This document shows, piece by piece, positions 17,840 to 26,125 of a DNA stretch of 64,000 nt (its first letter is position 1; each line of letters starts with the position of its first letter). Position numbers and translations under genes: made by a program. Origin of the DNA: Burkholderia sp. Bp9143 (GTDB taxonomy: Bacteria > Pseudomonadota > Gammaproteobacteria > Burkholderiales > Burkholderiaceae); NCBI RefSeq assembly GCF_003853645.1, contig NZ_QTPO01000012.1, positions 62,001 through 126,000 on the forward strand, written 5' to 3'. Below the pieces are notes generated by a model, which was not told where the DNA came from, ran no database searches, and worked only from the letters and a program-made list of their open reading frames with translations.

Positions 17840-19324
17840 ATGGCTCAGTTCAGTGTGGCGCACGACAGTGCGTATCCGGCGGAAGAAGGCGGCGAGGGCG
17901 GCGGTCCCGCGTTGCCGGACGGTTACAGCGAACGTTTGTACAACGAAGATTTGGCACCACTAAAGAATCAGACGTGGGGCTCGTATAACATCTTCGCGTT
18001 CTGGATGTCGGACGTGCACAGCGTCGGTGGCTACGTGTTCGCGGGCAGCCTGTTCGCGCTCGGGCTGACGAGCTGGCAGGTGCTGATCGCGCTGATCGTC
18101 GGCATCACCATCGTGAACCGGCTGTGCAACCTGATCGCGCGGCCGAGCCAGCAGATCGGCGTGCCGTATCCGGTCGCGTGCCGCGCGACCTTCGGCGTGC
18201 TCGGCGCTAACGTGCCGGCCGTGATCCGCGGGCTGATCGCGATCGCGTGGTACGGCATCCAGACCTATCTCGCGTCCAGCGCGCTCGTGATCGTCGTGCT
18301 GAAGTTCTTTCCGCAATGGCTGCCGTACGCGGACGTCCATCGCTACGGCTTCCTCGGGCTGTCGGCGGTCGGCTGGGCCGGCTTCATGCTGCTGTGGGTG
18401 CTGCAGGCGCTCGTGTTCTGGAACGGCATGGAGACGATCAAGAAGTTCATCGACTTCGCGGGCCCGGCCGTCTACGTCGTGATGTTCATCCTGGCTGGCT
18501 ACATGGTGTGGCGCGCGGGCTGGCGCAACATCGGCATCAACCTCGGCGGCGTCAAGTATCACGGCGCGGAAGTGATTCCGGTGATGATCACGGCCGTGTC
18601 GCTCGTCGTGTCGTACTTCTCCGGGCCGATGCTCAATTTCGGCGACTTCTCGCGCTATTGCCGATCGTTCGGCGACGTAAAGCGCGGCAACTTCTGGGGG
18701 CTGCCGGTCAACTTCCTCGCGTTCTCGCTCGTCACGGTGATCACCACCGCCGCGACGCTGCCGGTGTTCGGCGAACTGATCACCGATCCGGTCGAGACGG
18801 TCGGTCGCATCGATCATCCGACCGCGGTGATCCTCGGCGCTCTGACCTTCACGATCGCGACGATCGGCATCAACATCGTCGCGAACTTCGTGTCGCCCGC
18901 GTTCGACTTCTCGAACGTCGCGCCGCGGCTGATCAGCTGGCGTGCGGGCGGGATGCTCGCGGCCGTCGCGTCGATCTTCATCACACCGTGGAACCTGTTC
19001 AACAACCCGGCCGTGATCCACTACACGCTCGACGTGCTCGGCGCGTTCATCGGCCCGCTGTACGGCGTGCTGATCGCGGACTTCTACATCGTCAAGCGCG
19101 GCCGGCTCGTGCGTGACGACCTGTACACGATGTCGGAGCGCGGCACCTACTGGTACACGGGCGGCGTGAACCGCCGCGCGCTCGCCGCGCTGCTGCCGGC
19201 TGCGGTGATCGCCGTCATCTGCGTGATGGTGCCGGGCTGGCAGGCCGCCGCGAACTTCTCGTGGTTCATCGGCGCGGGGCTCGGCTTCGTGTTCTACCGG
19301 CTGCTCGTGAGCACGAAGGCCTGA
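17840..19324 (+). CDS. NCS1 family nucleobase/allantoin permease
   Basis: A 494-residue inner-membrane transporter of the nucleobase:cation symporter-1 family with about twelve helices. Family hallmarks are the start LYNEDLAPLKNQTWGSYNIF, the helix-1 motif FAFWMSDVHSVGGYVFAGS, GVPYPVACRATFGVLGANVP, and GPMLNFGDFSRYCRSFG in the second half. Substrates in this family are cytosine, uracil, allantoin, hydantoins or purines. The neighbouring allantoin-degradation genes make allantoin (or a related ureide/purine) the best guess. AAGGAGA at 17829-17835 fixes the ATG at 17840. It is followed after 10 bp by the racemase gene. Confidence 0.92.
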   Translation: MAQFSVAHDSAYPAEEGGEGGGPALPDGYSERLYNEDLAPLKNQTWGSYNIFAFWMSDVHSVGGYVFAGSLFALGLTSWQVLIALIVGITIVNRLCNLIARPSQQIGVPYPVACRATFGVLGANVPAVIRGLIAIAWYGIQTYLASSALVIVVLKFFPQWLPYADVHRYGFLGLSAVGWAGFMLLWVLQALVFWNGMETIKKFIDFAGPAVYVVMFILAGYMVWRAGWRNIGINLGGVKYHGAEVIPVMITAVSLVVSYFSGPMLNFGDFSRYCRSFGDVKRGNFWGLPVNFLAFSLVTVITTAATLPVFGELITDPVETVGRIDHPTAVILGALTFTIATIGINIVANFVSPAFDFSNVAPRLISWRAGGMLAAVASIFITPWNLFNNPAVIHYTLDVLGAFIGPLYGVLIADFYIVKRGRLVRDDLYTMSERGTYWYTGGVNRRALAALLPAAVIAVICVMVPGWQAAANFSWFIGAGLGFVFYRLLVSTKA

Positions 19325-19334
19325 GGAGCGTGCG

Positions 19335-20171
19335 ATGAAGATCAAGCTGATCAATCCGAACACGACGCAGCGAATGACCGATGCGATGGGCCGCTGCGCG
19401 CGCGAAGTCGCGGCGTCGGGCACCGAGATCGTCGCGGTGAGCCCGCCGATGGGGCCGCCGTCGATCGAAGGCTATTACGACGAAGCGCTCGCGACGCCCG
19501 GGCTCCTCGCCGAGATCGCGCAGGGCGAGCATGACGGCTGCGACGCGTACGTGATCGCGTGTTTCGGCGACCCCGGCCTGTATGCGGCGCGCGAAGTCGC
19601 GCGCGGGCCGGTGATCGGGATCGCCGAGGCGGCGATGCACGCGGCGAGCGTGCTCGCGCCGGGCTTCTCGGTCGTCACGACACTCGCGCGCACCTGCGGG
19701 ATGGCCTGGCATCTCGCCGAGCGCTACGGGATGAAGCGGTTCTGCCGCAACGTGCGCGCGACCGATGTCGCAGTGCTCGAGCTCGACCGGCCCGGTTCGG
19801 CCGCGCGGCGGATCATCGTCGACGAATGCCGGCGCGCGCTCGACGAGGACGGCGCCGACGCGATCGTGCTCGGCTGCGCCGGGATGGCCGAATTCGCGCA
19901 TGAGATCGAGCAGCAGATCGGCGCGCCGGTGGTGGAAGGCGTCACGGCGGCCGTCAAGTGGGCCGAGGCGCTCGTCGCGCTGCGCCTCGCGACCGCGAAG
20001 CGCGGCGACTATGCGCGGCCGCTGCCGAAACGCTACGACGGCGAATTCGCGCGTTTCAGCCCGCCGGAGGACGCGTCGGCGGCCGCGCAGGCCGCCGCCA
20101 CGGCGCGAAGCGTGACCGCCGCGCAGGAAACGGTCCCGAATTTGCCGCAACCGCACATACACGCCGTCTGA
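19335..20171 (+). CDS. allantoin (hydantoin) racemase, Asp/Glu racemase family
   Basis: A 278-residue cytoplasmic racemase. The two catalytic cysteines of the Asp/Glu/hydantoin racemase family are visible in YVIACFGDPGLYAAREVARG (about residue 76) and DAIVLGCAGMAEFAHEIEQQ (about 180). The N-terminal motif IKLINPNTTQRMTDAM is typical of hydantoin/allantoin racemases. In this cluster it would interconvert (S)- and (R)-allantoin, so that both the enzymatic product of UraD and spontaneously formed (R)-allantoin can be used by PuuE. It lies directly downstream of the permease. The last 45 residues are a low-complexity Ala-rich tail. Hydantoin as an alternative substrate cannot be excluded. Confidence 0.88.
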   Translation: MKIKLINPNTTQRMTDAMGRCAREVAASGTEIVAVSPPMGPPSIEGYYDEALATPGLLAEIAQGEHDGCDAYVIACFGDPGLYAAREVARGPVIGIAEAAMHAASVLAPGFSVVTTLARTCGMAWHLAERYGMKRFCRNVRATDVAVLELDRPGSAARRIIVDECRRALDEDGADAIVLGCAGMAEFAHEIEQQIGAPVVEGVTAAVKWAEALVALRLATAKRGDYARPLPKRYDGEFARFSPPEDASAAAQAAATARSVTAAQETVPNLPQPHIHAV

Positions 20172-20321
20172 CATGCACTATCTGCGCCGCTGTATGGGCG
20201 CGTATGAACGTTTTCGCTACACTGGGCCGTCATCGCATCGGCCCGCGCGGCCGGCCTCCGGCACCCGCGCGAGCCGATGCGGACCCATTATTTCAGCAAG
20301 CTTTCGCCGCACTTCGAACCC

Positions 20322-21275
20322 ATGTCACTCGATCCCAACTATCCTCGCGACCTGATCGGCTACGGCCGCCATCCCGTGCAGGCGAACTGGCCCGGGCGTG
20401 CCCGCGTCGCCGTGCAATTCGTCCTGAACTACGAGGAGGGCGGCGAGAATTGCGTGCTGCACGGTGATCCGGGTTCCGAGCAGTTCCTGTCTGAAATCGT
20501 CGGCGCGGCCGCCTATCCGGACCGCCACATGAGCATGGAGTCGATCTACGAGTACGGTTCGCGTGCCGGCGTGTGGCGCATCCTGCGCGAATTCGAGAAG
20601 CGCGGGCTGCCGCTGACGGTGTTCGGCGTCGGCATGGCGATCGAGCGCCATCCTGAACTCGCGCGCGCCTTCGTCGAGCTCGGCCATGAGATTGCGTGCC
20701 ACGGCTGGCGCTGGATTCACTACCAGAGCATGACGCCCGAGCTCGAGGCCGAGCACATGCGCCTCGGGATGGAAGCGATCGAGCGCGTGACGGGCGAGCG
20801 TCCGCTCGGCTGGTACACGGGCCGCGACAGCCCGAACACGCACCGTCTCGTCGCGGAATACGGCGGCTTCCTGTACGACTCCGACAACTACGGCGACGAC
20901 CTGCCGTTCTGGATGGACGTCGAAGTGTCGGGCGGCGGCACGTCGCCGCAGCTGATCGTCCCGTACACGCTCGATACGAACGACATGCGCTTCGCGACGC
21001 CGCAGGGATTCAACACGGGCGATCACTTCTTCGACTACCTGCGCGACGCGTTCGACGTGCTGTACGCGGAGGGCGACGACGCGCCGAAGATGCTGTCGAT
21101 CGGCATGCACTGCCGACTGCTCGGTCGTCCGGGACGTTTCCGCGGGCTGCAGCGTTTCCTCGATCACATCGAGAAGCACGATCGCGTATGGGTGACGCGC
21201 CGTGTCGATATCGCGCGTCATTGGCGTGAACATCATCCGTATCAGCCCAATCATCGAAACGAAGGGAAAGCATGA
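20322..21275 (+). CDS. puuE: cofactor-independent allantoinase PuuE
   Basis: A 317-residue polysaccharide-deacetylase-fold hydrolase that opens the allantoin ring to allantoate without a metal-dependent amidohydrolase domain. Family motifs are YPRDLIGYGRHPVQANWPG, FVLNYEEGGENCVLHGD (about 34-50), SMESIYEYGSRAGVWRIL, GHEIACHGWRWIHYQ and GWYTGRDSPNTHRL. The ATG at 20322 gives the familiar N-terminus, but an in-frame ATG at 20277 adds 15 residues, and neither has a clear ribosome binding site. Its stop overlaps the uraD start (ATGA), so puuE-uraD are translationally coupled. Confidence 0.93.
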   Translation: MSLDPNYPRDLIGYGRHPVQANWPGRARVAVQFVLNYEEGGENCVLHGDPGSEQFLSEIVGAAAYPDRHMSMESIYEYGSRAGVWRILREFEKRGLPLTVFGVGMAIERHPELARAFVELGHEIACHGWRWIHYQSMTPELEAEHMRLGMEAIERVTGERPLGWYTGRDSPNTHRLVAEYGGFLYDSDNYGDDLPFWMDVEVSGGGTSPQLIVPYTLDTNDMRFATPQGFNTGDHFFDYLRDAFDVLYAEGDDAPKMLSIGMHCRLLGRPGRFRGLQRFLDHIEKHDRVWVTRRVDIARHWREHHPYQPNHRNEGKA

Positions 21276-21793
21276 AGGCGATGCGTTACACGTTGGATCA
21301 ACTGAACACGATGGCGCCGAGCGCATTCGTCGCGGCGCTGTCGGGGATCTTCGAACATTCGCCGTGGGTGGCCGAGGTCGCCGCGGGCGCGCGGCCGTTC
21401 GCGAGCATCGACGCGCTGCACAAGACGATGTCGGGTGCGGTGGAGGCGGCCGGCGAAGTGCGTCAGCTCGCACTGATCAACGCTCACCCGGAGCTGGCCG
21501 GCAAGGCCGCCGTGCGCGGCGAGCTGACGGCCGAGTCGACGCGCGAGCAGAGCGGCGCGGGTCTCGACCAGTGCACGCAGGAAGAGTTCGACAAGCTGCT
21601 GACGCTGAACCGCACGTATCGCGAGAAGTTCGGTTTTCCGTTCATCCTCGCGGTGCGCGGCCATGACCGGCACGGCATCATCGCGAACTTCGAGTCGCGC
21701 GTGAATCATTCGCGCACCGAGGAACTGCGCACGAGCCTCGACCAGATCTACCGGATCGCGCGCTTCCGCCTCGACGACCTGATCGACGCCTGA
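21272..21793 (+). CDS. uraD: OHCU decarboxylase
   Basis: A 173-residue enzyme that decarboxylates 2-oxo-4-hydroxy-4-carboxy-5-ureidoimidazoline to (S)-allantoin, the last step from urate to allantoin. Diagnostic parts are [29 protein letters not shown] (about 69-79, with the catalytic His), [33 protein letters not shown] and [12 protein letters not shown] at the end. The first codon overlaps the puuE stop; a second ATG three codons later is also possible. A purine-rich stretch (CGAAGGGAAAG) precedes it. No metal or cofactor motif is expected. Confidence 0.94.
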   Translation: MKAMRYTLDQLNTMAPSAFVAALSGIFEHSPWVAEVAAGARPFASIDALHKTMSGAVEAAGEVRQLALINAHPELAGKAAVRGELTAESTREQSGAGLDQCTQEEFDKLLTLNRTYREKFGFPFILAVRGHDRHGIIANFESRVNHSRTEELRTSLDQIYRIARFRLDDLIDA

Positions 21794-21855
21794 CACCTCA
21801 TGGCGGCCTGCTGCGTCGCAGCGGCCTGATCGCATCACTGAAACAAGGAAACATC

Positions 21856-22869
21856 ATGGCTGTTCCGCTTCTCGATCCCGACGCACCCGATTTCACGCGG
21901 CGCTACGTGAACCTCGCCGACCCGCGTCTCGGCGCGCAGGCGCTCGAGGCCAGCGACGACTTCTTCGCGCCGAAGGACCGGATGCTGAACCCGGAGCCGG
22001 CGGTGTTCATTCCCGGCAAGTACGACGACCACGGCAAGTGGATGGACGGCTGGGAGACGCGCCGCAAGCGCACGACGGGCTACGACTGGTGCATCGTCAG
22101 GCTTGCGCGGCCGGGCGTGATCAAGGGCTTCGACATCGACACGAGCCACTTCACCGGCAACTTCCCGCCGGCCGCGTCGATCGAGGCCGCGTTCGTGGCC
22201 GACGGCGCGCCGACGCATGCGACCGAGTGGGTCGAGATCGTGCCGTCGACGACGCTGCAGGGCAACAGCCATCACTACGTCGCGGCGAGCGACGCCCGCG
22301 CGTTCACGCACCTGCGCGTGAACATCTATCCGGACGGCGGCATCGCGCGCCTGCGCGTGTACGGCCAGCCGCAGCTCGACTGGGCCGGCGCGAGCGCGAC
22401 CGAGCAGTTCGACCTCGCGGCGATGGAAAACGGCGGCTACGTGGTGGCCGCGAACAACCAGCACTTCGGCGTCGCGTCGAACCTGCTGCTGCCGGGCCGC
22501 GGCGTGAACATGGGCGACGGCTGGGAAACCCGCCGCCGCCGCGAACCGGGCAACGACTGGGCGATCATCGCGCTCGCGCAGCCGGGCGTGATCCGCAAGA
22601 TCGAAGTCGATACCGCGTTCTTCAAGGGCAACTACCCGGACCGCTGTTCGATCCAGGCCGCGTACGTGTCGGGCGGCACCGACAGCTCGCTGATCACGCA
22701 GTCGATGTTCTGGCCGGTGCTGCTCGGCGAACAGAAGCTGCAGATGGACAACCAGCACTATTTCGAACACGAAATCGCATCGCTGGGCCCGGTGACCCAT
22801 GTGCGCCTGAACATCATTCCGGACGGCGGTGTGTCGCGCCTGCGTCTGTGGGGGACGCTCGACAAATGA
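21856..22869 (+). CDS. alc: allantoicase
   Basis: A 337-residue enzyme that hydrolyses allantoate to ureidoglycolate and urea. The protein is an internal duplication of two jelly-roll allantoicase domains: [19 protein letters not shown] (about 61-79) in the first half and [18 protein letters not shown] (about 219-236) in the second. Each is followed by a related [20 protein letters not shown] / [20 protein letters not shown] segment. Length and both repeats are complete. The stop overlaps the allA start (ATGA). Confidence 0.96.
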   Translation: MAVPLLDPDAPDFTRRYVNLADPRLGAQALEASDDFFAPKDRMLNPEPAVFIPGKYDDHGKWMDGWETRRKRTTGYDWCIVRLARPGVIKGFDIDTSHFTGNFPPAASIEAAFVADGAPTHATEWVEIVPSTTLQGNSHHYVAASDARAFTHLRVNIYPDGGIARLRVYGQPQLDWAGASATEQFDLAAMENGGYVVAANNQHFGVASNLLLPGRGVNMGDGWETRRRREPGNDWAIIALAQPGVIRKIEVDTAFFKGNYPDRCSIQAAYVSGGTDSSLITQSMFWPVLLGEQKLQMDNQHYFEHEIASLGPVTHVRLNIIPDGGVSRLRLWGTLDK

Positions 22870-23378
22870 AGACGCTCGCAATCGAACCGCTGACCAAGGA
22901 AGCGTTCGCGCCGTTCGGCGACGTGATCGAAACGGAAGGCGCGAAGCAGATTCCGATCAACCTCGGCACGACGATCCGCTTTCACGATCTCGCGACAGTC
23001 GACGTGACCGACGAAGACGGCCGCACGCTCGTCAACCTGTTCCGCGGCCAGCCGCGCACGCTGCCGTTCGAGGTGAAGATGCTCGAGCGCCATCCGCTCG
23101 GCAGCCAGGCGTTCGTGCCGCTGAACGACCAGCCGTATCTCGTCGTCGTCGCGCCGGCCGGCGATCTCGATCCGTCGAAGATCCGCGCGTTCGTGACGAG
23201 CGGGTGGCAGGGCGTCAACTATGCGAAGGGTGTGTGGCATCATCCGCTGATTGCGTTGGGTGGTGTCAGCGACTTCGTCGTCGTCGACCGTGGCGGCGAC
23301 GGCCTGAACCTGAACGAGCAGGACCTGCAGGAGTCGCTGTGGCTCACCGAGGACGCACTGGATGCGCTGACGGCCTGA
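22866..23378 (+). CDS. allA: ureidoglycolate lyase
   Basis: A 170-residue cupin-fold lyase that splits ureidoglycolate into glyoxylate and urea, the final step of the cluster. Recognisable parts are [57 protein letters not shown] and [20 protein letters not shown]. It starts at the ATG that overlaps the alc stop codon, so it is translationally coupled. A strong terminator follows, closing the gntR-to-allA transcription unit. Confidence 0.95.
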   Translation: MKTLAIEPLTKEAFAPFGDVIETEGAKQIPINLGTTIRFHDLATVDVTDEDGRTLVNLFRGQPRTLPFEVKMLERHPLGSQAFVPLNDQPYLVVVAPAGDLDPSKIRAFVTSGWQGVNYAKGVWHHPLIALGGVSDFVVVDRGGDGLNLNEQDLQESLWLTEDALDALTA

Positions 23379-23406
23379 GCGGCATTTCGGCAGTTGCATG
23401 GAGAAG

Positions 23407-23435
23407 AAACCCGCGCGATTTGCGCGGGTTTTTTT
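23407..23435 (+). terminator. intrinsic terminator after allA
   Basis: A perfect 10-bp stem (23407-23416 with 23422-23431) and a 5-nt loop run into seven T (23429-23435), 28 bp after the allA stop. Confidence 0.95.
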
Positions 23436-23504
23436 ATGTTCGCCGCGCATGCTATCGTGCCCGCATCTCTACCGCCCGACATCCGGTTCCGGACCCGTTC
23501 CCCG

Positions 23505-23915
23505 ATGAGTCAACCTGAAAACGACCTCGCAGTCCTGCTGCGCACGATGCAGCCCGAATTGCATCGCGGTGCGTTCGCATTCGTCGCACTGCCCACCGAT
23601 GCGGACCTATCGTTATCCGAAACGATCGCGACGTTCCGCGAAGCGGAAGGCATGACGGTCGTGGTCGACGAGGCGACGGCCGCGCGTCGCGGCTGGCCCG
23701 TGCTGTTCCGCGCCGCGTGGATCACGCTGACCGTGCATTCGGATCTCGCGGCGGTCGGCCTGACGGCCGCGTTCGCGCGGACATTGGGTGAGGCCGGCAT
23801 CAGCTGCAACGTGATGGCCGCCGCGTATCACGATCACATCTTCGTGCCGTTCGACGACGGCCCGCGCGCGCTCGATGCGCTCGTCGCGCTGCAGCGCGAC
23901 GCGCTGCGCGGCTAG
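23505..23915 (+). CDS. ACT domain-containing protein
   Basis: A 136-residue protein matching the small ACT-domain family that binds amino acids or similar ligands (LHRGAFAFVALPTDADLSLS near the start, then ITLTVHSDLAAVGLTAAFAR and CNVMAAAYHDHIFVPFDDG). Two ACT-like halves are suggested: one around residues 18-65 and a second around 70-130. No enzyme domain is attached. It has its own ATG at 23505, follows the allA terminator, and is convergent with puuD. A regulatory or ligand-sensing role is inference; whether it serves the purine genes is not shown. Confidence 0.8.
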   Translation: MSQPENDLAVLLRTMQPELHRGAFAFVALPTDADLSLSETIATFREAEGMTVVVDEATAARRGWPVLFRAAWITLTVHSDLAAVGLTAAFARTLGEAGISCNVMAAAYHDHIFVPFDDGPRALDALVALQRDALRG

Positions 23916-23938
23916 CGGGGGACGCGTTCCGGACAGGC

Positions 23939-23965
23939 AAAAAAACGGGCCCGTTTCCGGGCCCG
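23939..23965 (-). terminator. intrinsic terminator after puuD
   Basis: On the minus strand an 8-bp GC stem (23946-23953 with 23958-23965) with a 4-nt loop is followed by seven T. It lies 48 bp past the puuD stop and may also stop the ACT gene from the other side. Confidence 0.88.
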
Positions 23966-24012
23966 CGAACGGAGAGGATTGTGCCGGCAACCGACGGCCG
24001 GCGCACGGCGGC

Positions 24013-25206
24013 TTACTTGGCCGCGCCACCCTCGAACCAGGCGGCGAGCTTTACGCGCTCGTCGTCGGTCATGTGCGTCACGTTGCCGATCGGCATCGCC
24101 TTCAGGCGCACGGCCTGTTCGTAGATGCGCTGCGCATTCTTCGACACTTCGTCCGGCGTGTCGAACATCACGCCTGCGGGCGCGCTGCCCATCAGCGTCG
24201 GCTTGGCCGAGTGGCACTCGATGCAGCGCTGCTGCAGGATCGGCATGATGTCGTTGATCACGATCTTCGGTGCGTTCGCCGCCTGCGCTTCCGGTGCGAC
24301 CGGCTTCGGCATCGTCCACACCAGCGCGCCCGACAGCAGCGCGACGCCGCCGATCGGCAGGTACCACAGCTGCTTGCCGCGGTGACGCATCACGAAGAAC
24401 TGACGAATCAGCGCGCCGGCCAGCATGATCAGCACGAGCACGACCCAGTTGAACTTGTTCGTGTACGTCATCGCATAGTGGTTCGACAGCATCGCGAACA
24501 CGACCGGCAGCGTGAAGTACGTGTTGTGCACCGAGCGCTGCTTGCCGCGCTTGCCGTAGATCGGGTTCGGCTCTTCACCCTTGAGCATCTTGTCGACCAT
24601 CTTGCGCTGGCCGGGGATGATCACGAAGAACACGTTCGCCGACATGATCGTCGCGAGCATCGCGCCGACGATCAGGTATGCCGCACGGCCCGAGAAGATG
24701 TGGCATGCGAGGTACGCGGCGACGACGACGTAGAGGCCGACGCAGATGCCCAGCACGCGATCGTTGGTGCCGAGGATGCGGCACAGCGAGTCGTAGACGA
24801 TCCAGCCGGCCGCGAGGAAGCCGAGTGCGGACGCGACGGCGACGACCGGGCCCATGTCGAGCACGCTCTTGTCGATCAGGTACGTGTTCGGTGCGAGCAG
24901 GTACAGCACGAAGAACAGCGAGAAGCCCGACAGCCAGGTCGTGTACGACGGCCATTTCGACCAGTGCAGGTCATCCGGCATTTCCGGCGGGGCGACCGTG
25001 TACTTCTGCATGTTGTAGAAACCGCCGCCGTGGACGTGCCACAGTTCGCCGAACACGCCGCGCTTGCGCTGGTTCGCGTCGGCAGGCGGTTTCAGGCTGT
25101 TGTCGAGCGCGACGAAATAGAAGGACTCGCCGATCCACGCAATGGCGACGATGACGTGCAGCCATCGCAGCGCGAGGTTCAGCCAGTCGGTGATGAAGCC
25201 TTCCAT
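24013..25206 (-). CDS. puuD: urate hydroxylase/dehydrogenase PuuD (membrane, cytochrome c domain)
   Basis: A 397-residue inner-membrane protein that oxidises urate to 5-hydroxyisourate. The N-terminal two thirds contain about eight membrane helices with conserved histidines (LALRWLHVIVAIAWIGESFY, HVHGGGFYNMQKY, VHNTYFTLPVVFAMLSNHYA). The C-terminal domain (about 310-397) is a monohaem cytochrome c with the C-x-x-C-H motif in QQRCIECHSAKPTLMG and a distal Met candidate in RLKAMPIGNVTHM. The fused cytochrome lets electrons enter the respiratory chain instead of making peroxide. It follows hiuH with a 53-bp gap on the same strand. Confidence 0.95.
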   Translation of the reverse strand: MEGFITDWLNLALRWLHVIVAIAWIGESFYFVALDNSLKPPADANQRKRGVFGELWHVHGGGFYNMQKYTVAPPEMPDDLHWSKWPSYTTWLSGFSLFFVLYLLAPNTYLIDKSVLDMGPVVAVASALGFLAAGWIVYDSLCRILGTNDRVLGICVGLYVVVAAYLACHIFSGRAAYLIVGAMLATIMSANVFFVIIPGQRKMVDKMLKGEEPNPIYGKRGKQRSVHNTYFTLPVVFAMLSNHYAMTYTNKFNWVVLVLIMLAGALIRQFFVMRHRGKQLWYLPIGGVALLSGALVWTMPKPVAPEAQAANAPKIVINDIMPILQQRCIECHSAKPTLMGSAPAGVMFDTPDEVSKNAQRIYEQAVRLKAMPIGNVTHMTDDERVKLAAWFEGGAAK

Positions 25207-25259
25207 GAAACTCCTCCAGACTCAAATCGTTGTCTTTGATGCGGGCGCCGATGCGTGTG

Positions 25260-25613
25260 TCAGCTGCCGCGATAGGTGCTGTACGACCACGGCGACACGA
25301 GCAGCGGCACGTGGTAGTGCGATGCGGTGTCGGCGATGCCGAAGCGCAGTACGACGCGGTCGACGAAGCGGGGTTCGGGCACCTTCACGCCGAGCGACGC
25401 GAAGTAGTCGCCGGCATGGAACACGAGTTCGTATTCGCCGGCCGCGAGCGCGGCGCCTTCGAGCAGGGGTTCGTCGCAACGGCCGTCGCTATTGGTCAGC
25501 ACGGTCTTGATCGCGCGGCGCGATTCGCCGTCCAGCGCGTAGAGGTCCACCTTGATGGCAGCGCCGGGACGACCGTGTGCCGTATCGAGTACGTGGGTAG
25601 TGAGCTTTCCCAT
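25260..25613 (-). CDS. hiuH: 5-hydroxyisourate hydrolase (transthyretin-like)
   Basis: A 117-residue periplasmic-type or cytoplasmic transthyretin-fold hydrolase that opens 5-hydroxyisourate to OHCU. Catalytic signatures are the N-terminal GKLTTHVLDTAHGRPG (His), an internal Arg (VPEPRFVDRVVLRFG), HYHVPLLVSPWSYSTY and the C-terminal tetrapeptide YRGS. The ATG at 25613 is chosen because AAGGA precedes it on the minus strand and it yields the standard length; the frame is open to 25742 without good signals. It heads the hiuH-puuD unit, the two enzymes acting in sequence before UraD. Confidence 0.95.
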   Translation of the reverse strand: MGKLTTHVLDTAHGRPGAAIKVDLYALDGESRRAIKTVLTNSDGRCDEPLLEGAALAAGEYELVFHAGDYFASLGVKVPEPRFVDRVVLRFGIADTASHYHVPLLVSPWSYSTYRGS

Positions 25614-25740
25614 TCGCAATTGTCCTTGTGTGAATGCGAGGTTCGGCGGCGACTCGATCCATTGACTGTGCGGCGGATCGAGGCTCCACGTCACGTGGCT
25701 ACATACCCGTCGGCGAGATTGAAGCGAGCGCCGTGCAGGC

Positions 25741-25746
25741 ATTGTA
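25741..25746 (-). promoter_or_regulatory. -10 candidate for hiuH-puuD
   Basis: TACAAT on the minus strand (25746 to 25741) in an AT-rich patch. No clear -35 is seen at 16-18 bp. It would give a leader of about 120 bases before hiuH. Confidence 0.35.
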
Positions 25747-26018
25747 AAAAGGTTCCCCGCGCAAATACGGGCGCGATATCAAAGATAATGCGCCGCGCAT
25801 GAACCGCTGTCGACGGTATGCCGGGAGCGGCCCGCAGCCCGGGATTCCGGCGCTCGGCGCGCCCGTGCGCGGGTACCATATCGAAACCGTGAAGCGCGGT
25901 ATTCCGGATCGCGCATTGTGCGTCGCGCGCGCTTGGGCGATGCTGCCGCCGTGCGCGTCGGGCTTCGAGCCCGCGCGTATCCCGAAGACGGCATTCACGC
26001 CGGGTAACCGGGCCAGCG

Positions 26019-26102
26019 CGTTCGAACGGACGCAGGCACCGGGGCGTGCCGCGAATCAGCGTTCGAACGGCTTTGTGAGCGTCTCCGGGAGCCGGCTCCC
26101 GG
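26019..26102 (+). promoter_or_regulatory. palindrome cluster before 8-oxoguanine deaminase
   Basis: The 10-bp palindrome CGTTCGAACG occurs twice (26019-26028 and 26060-26069), 41 bp apart, close to four helical turns. An 18-bp perfect palindrome (26085-26102) follows, ending 23 bp before the start codon. The 512-bp gap between hiuH and this gene otherwise holds no convincing coding sequence. Confidence 0.5.
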
Positions 26103-26125
26103 GGGCAGAACGACGCGGAGAACGC

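Noticed and set aside
25799-26125. In-frame upstream extension of 8-oxoguanine deaminase by 109 codons
   Set aside because: No family similarity, many Arg/Pro/Gly codons typical of non-coding high-GC DNA, palindromes within it, and a good ribosome binding site at the inner ATG.
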